This document shows positions 4,520 through 5,454 of a stretch of 5,454 nt of DNA, piece after piece. The translations under genes and the position numbers were made by a program. The DNA comes from Bacillota bacterium (GTDB lineage: Bacteria; Bacillota; Clostridia; Christensenellales; SZUA-584). The DNA is taken from the NCBI GenBank assembly GCA_023436525.1, contig JAEZIW010000148.1, positions 1 through 5,454 of the forward strand, in the 5' to 3' direction. The first letter of the stretch is position 1, and every line of letters starts with the position of its first letter. The notes below the pieces were generated by a model. The model was not told the origin of the DNA and ran no database searches. It was given only the letters and a program-made list of their open reading frames with translations.

Positions 4520-5454
4520 TTTTCATCTCCTCCAGACACATCATCAGCCCGAGCTTCATGTGCGCATAGGTTAAGCCCCCTTGTGCATACACAATATACG
4601 GCGGCTTGACGGGTGCGTCGGCGCTCAGCTCAATCGAAGCGCCCTGCACAAACGTTCCGGCCGCCATCACGATTTTATCATCATAGCCCGGCATATCCCA
4701 CGGTACAGGCTCAGCCTGGCTGTCAATGGCCGCGGCTTTTTGAATGCCGCGCGTGTACGCAAGCAGCAGCTGCTCGTTGTTCAGCATGATCGACTGTGTG
4801 ATATCACTGCGCTTCTCGTCATGCGTGGGAAACACCTTATACCCGAGCATTTCAAACACTTTGGCAAAGAGTACACTGCCTTTTAAGGCTTGTCCCACCG
4901 TGTGCGGGGCCATAAATAAGCCCTGAAAGAAGCTTCGATAAGGCGCTTCGTACGAGCCGACTTCCATGCCAAGCCCGGGGCAAGTGAGCCTGTTTTCCAC
5001 GAGTTCCACAAGATCGGCGCGCCCGGCAACGTAGCCGCCTGTGGGCGCAATACCGCCGCCCGGGTTTTTAATCAACGACCCGGCAATCAAATCAACACCG
5101 CATTCTATAGGCTCTTCCGGCTCACAAAATTCTCCGTAACAGTTATCAACAATGACAATGATATCAGGGAACTGGCTCTTGACGGCGATCGTAAACTCGC
5201 GTATTTCCAGCATGGAAATGGCTTTGCGCCAAGCATAGCCCCGTGAACGCTGAATAAAAAGCGCCTTTGGGCGCTCGCACGATTTGATAACACGTTCCAC
5301 GCGGGCCAAATCGATGCCGCCGCTTGGCAGCAGCTCGACCTGACGGTAATTCACAGCAAAGTCTCGCAGCGACCCGGTATCCGTAATGCCTTCTTTTCCA
5401 ATCACGCTTTCCAGCGTGTCATACGGCCTGCCTGTTATGCTGATTAGCGTATCG
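4512..5454 (-). CDS. PLP-dependent YnbB-like protein (Met_gamma_lyase / 'aluminium resistance' family), 5' end outside window
   Basis: This is a fold-type I pyridoxal-phosphate enzyme related to Bacillus subtilis YnbB. Relatives are named methionine gamma-lyase family or aluminium resistance protein, but their physiological reaction is not settled. The open frame runs to the window edge without a start: 313 codons are visible, against about 420 for the family, so roughly 100 N-terminal residues are missing. Visible residues, counted from the edge, include ITGRPYDTL (6-14), FIQRSRGY (66-73), DNCYGEF (103-109, with the Asp that should contact the cofactor ring nitrogen), SLIKNPGGG (126-134, cofactor lysine Lys129) and APTGGYVAG (136-144). 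The GTG at 5405 is internal, since family-like residues continue upstream of it. It converges on lexA. In many Bacillota this family sits near hfq and miaA, which may lie beyond the edge. Confidence 0.93.
   Translation of the reverse strand, partial: DTLISITGRPYDTLESVIGKEGITDTGSLRDFAVNYRQVELLPSGGIDLARVERVIKSCERPKALFIQRSRGYAWRKAISMLEIREFTIAVKSQFPDIIVIVDNCYGEFCEPEEPIECGVDLIAGSLIKNPGGGIAPTGGYVAGRADLVELVENRLTCPGLGMEVGSYEAPYRSFFQGLFMAPHTVGQALKGSVLFAKVFEMLGYKVFPTHDEKRSDITQSIMLNNEQLLLAYTRGIQKAAAIDSQAEPVPWDMPGYDDKIVMAAGTFVQGASIELSADAPVKPPYIVYAQGGLTYAHMKLGLMMCLEEMKII

Noticed and set aside
5403..5405. GTG at 5405 as the true start of the YnbB-like gene
   Set aside because: The frame stays open to the window edge and encodes ITGRPYDTL, which looks like family sequence, so the gene continues beyond the window.
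1..5454. CRISPR array, insertion sequence or prophage
   Set aside because: No regularly spaced repeats, transposase or phage structural genes are visible on either strand.

Overview
The window looks like chromosomal DNA of a Bacillota bacterium, most likely class Clostridia. Supporting signs are Shine-Dalgarno sites of the AGGAG type, sigma-A-like TTGACA/TATAAT promoters, a Gram-positive style SOS box (GAAC-N4-GTT), a CCA-encoding tRNA-Trp, and a gene of the YnbB/Met_gamma_lyase family known mainly from Bacillota. TGA is used as an ordinary stop. Lineage below class level cannot be read from the sequence.

Layout: (1) Positions 1-121, minus strand: a complete tRNA-Trp(CCA) with a strong promoter. 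(2) Positions 155-2390, plus strand: a compact transcription unit of a class II ketose-bisphosphate aldolase, proC (pyrroline-5-carboxylate reductase) and rnhA (ribonuclease HI). The genes are 16 nt apart, then overlapping, and the unit closes with a strong intrinsic terminator. (3) Positions 2383-3480, plus strand: a tyrosine recombinase with all catalytic residues and its own promoter, whose -35 lies in the tail of the preceding terminator. (4) Positions 3481-3913: about 430 bases without a convincing gene. They hold a dif-sized imperfect inverted repeat, a run of three adjacent hairpins, a candidate SOS box and the lexA promoter. (5) Positions 3914-4519, plus strand: lexA, intact for autocleavage. 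(6) Positions 4512-5454, minus strand: the C-terminal three quarters of a PLP-dependent YnbB-like protein, convergent with lexA and overlapping its last 8 bases. Its N-terminus lies beyond the window.

Functionally this is mostly housekeeping: central or sugar-phosphate metabolism, the last step of proline synthesis, removal of RNA from RNA:DNA hybrids, and the SOS response. The less ordinary part is the tyrosine recombinase with the structured non-coding DNA between it and lexA. The recombinase has no visible mobile-element partners and could be either a resident Xer-type resolvase or a remnant of an element. I found no complete novel system, CRISPR array or insertion sequence. The 3481-3850 interval is the part most worth a second look.
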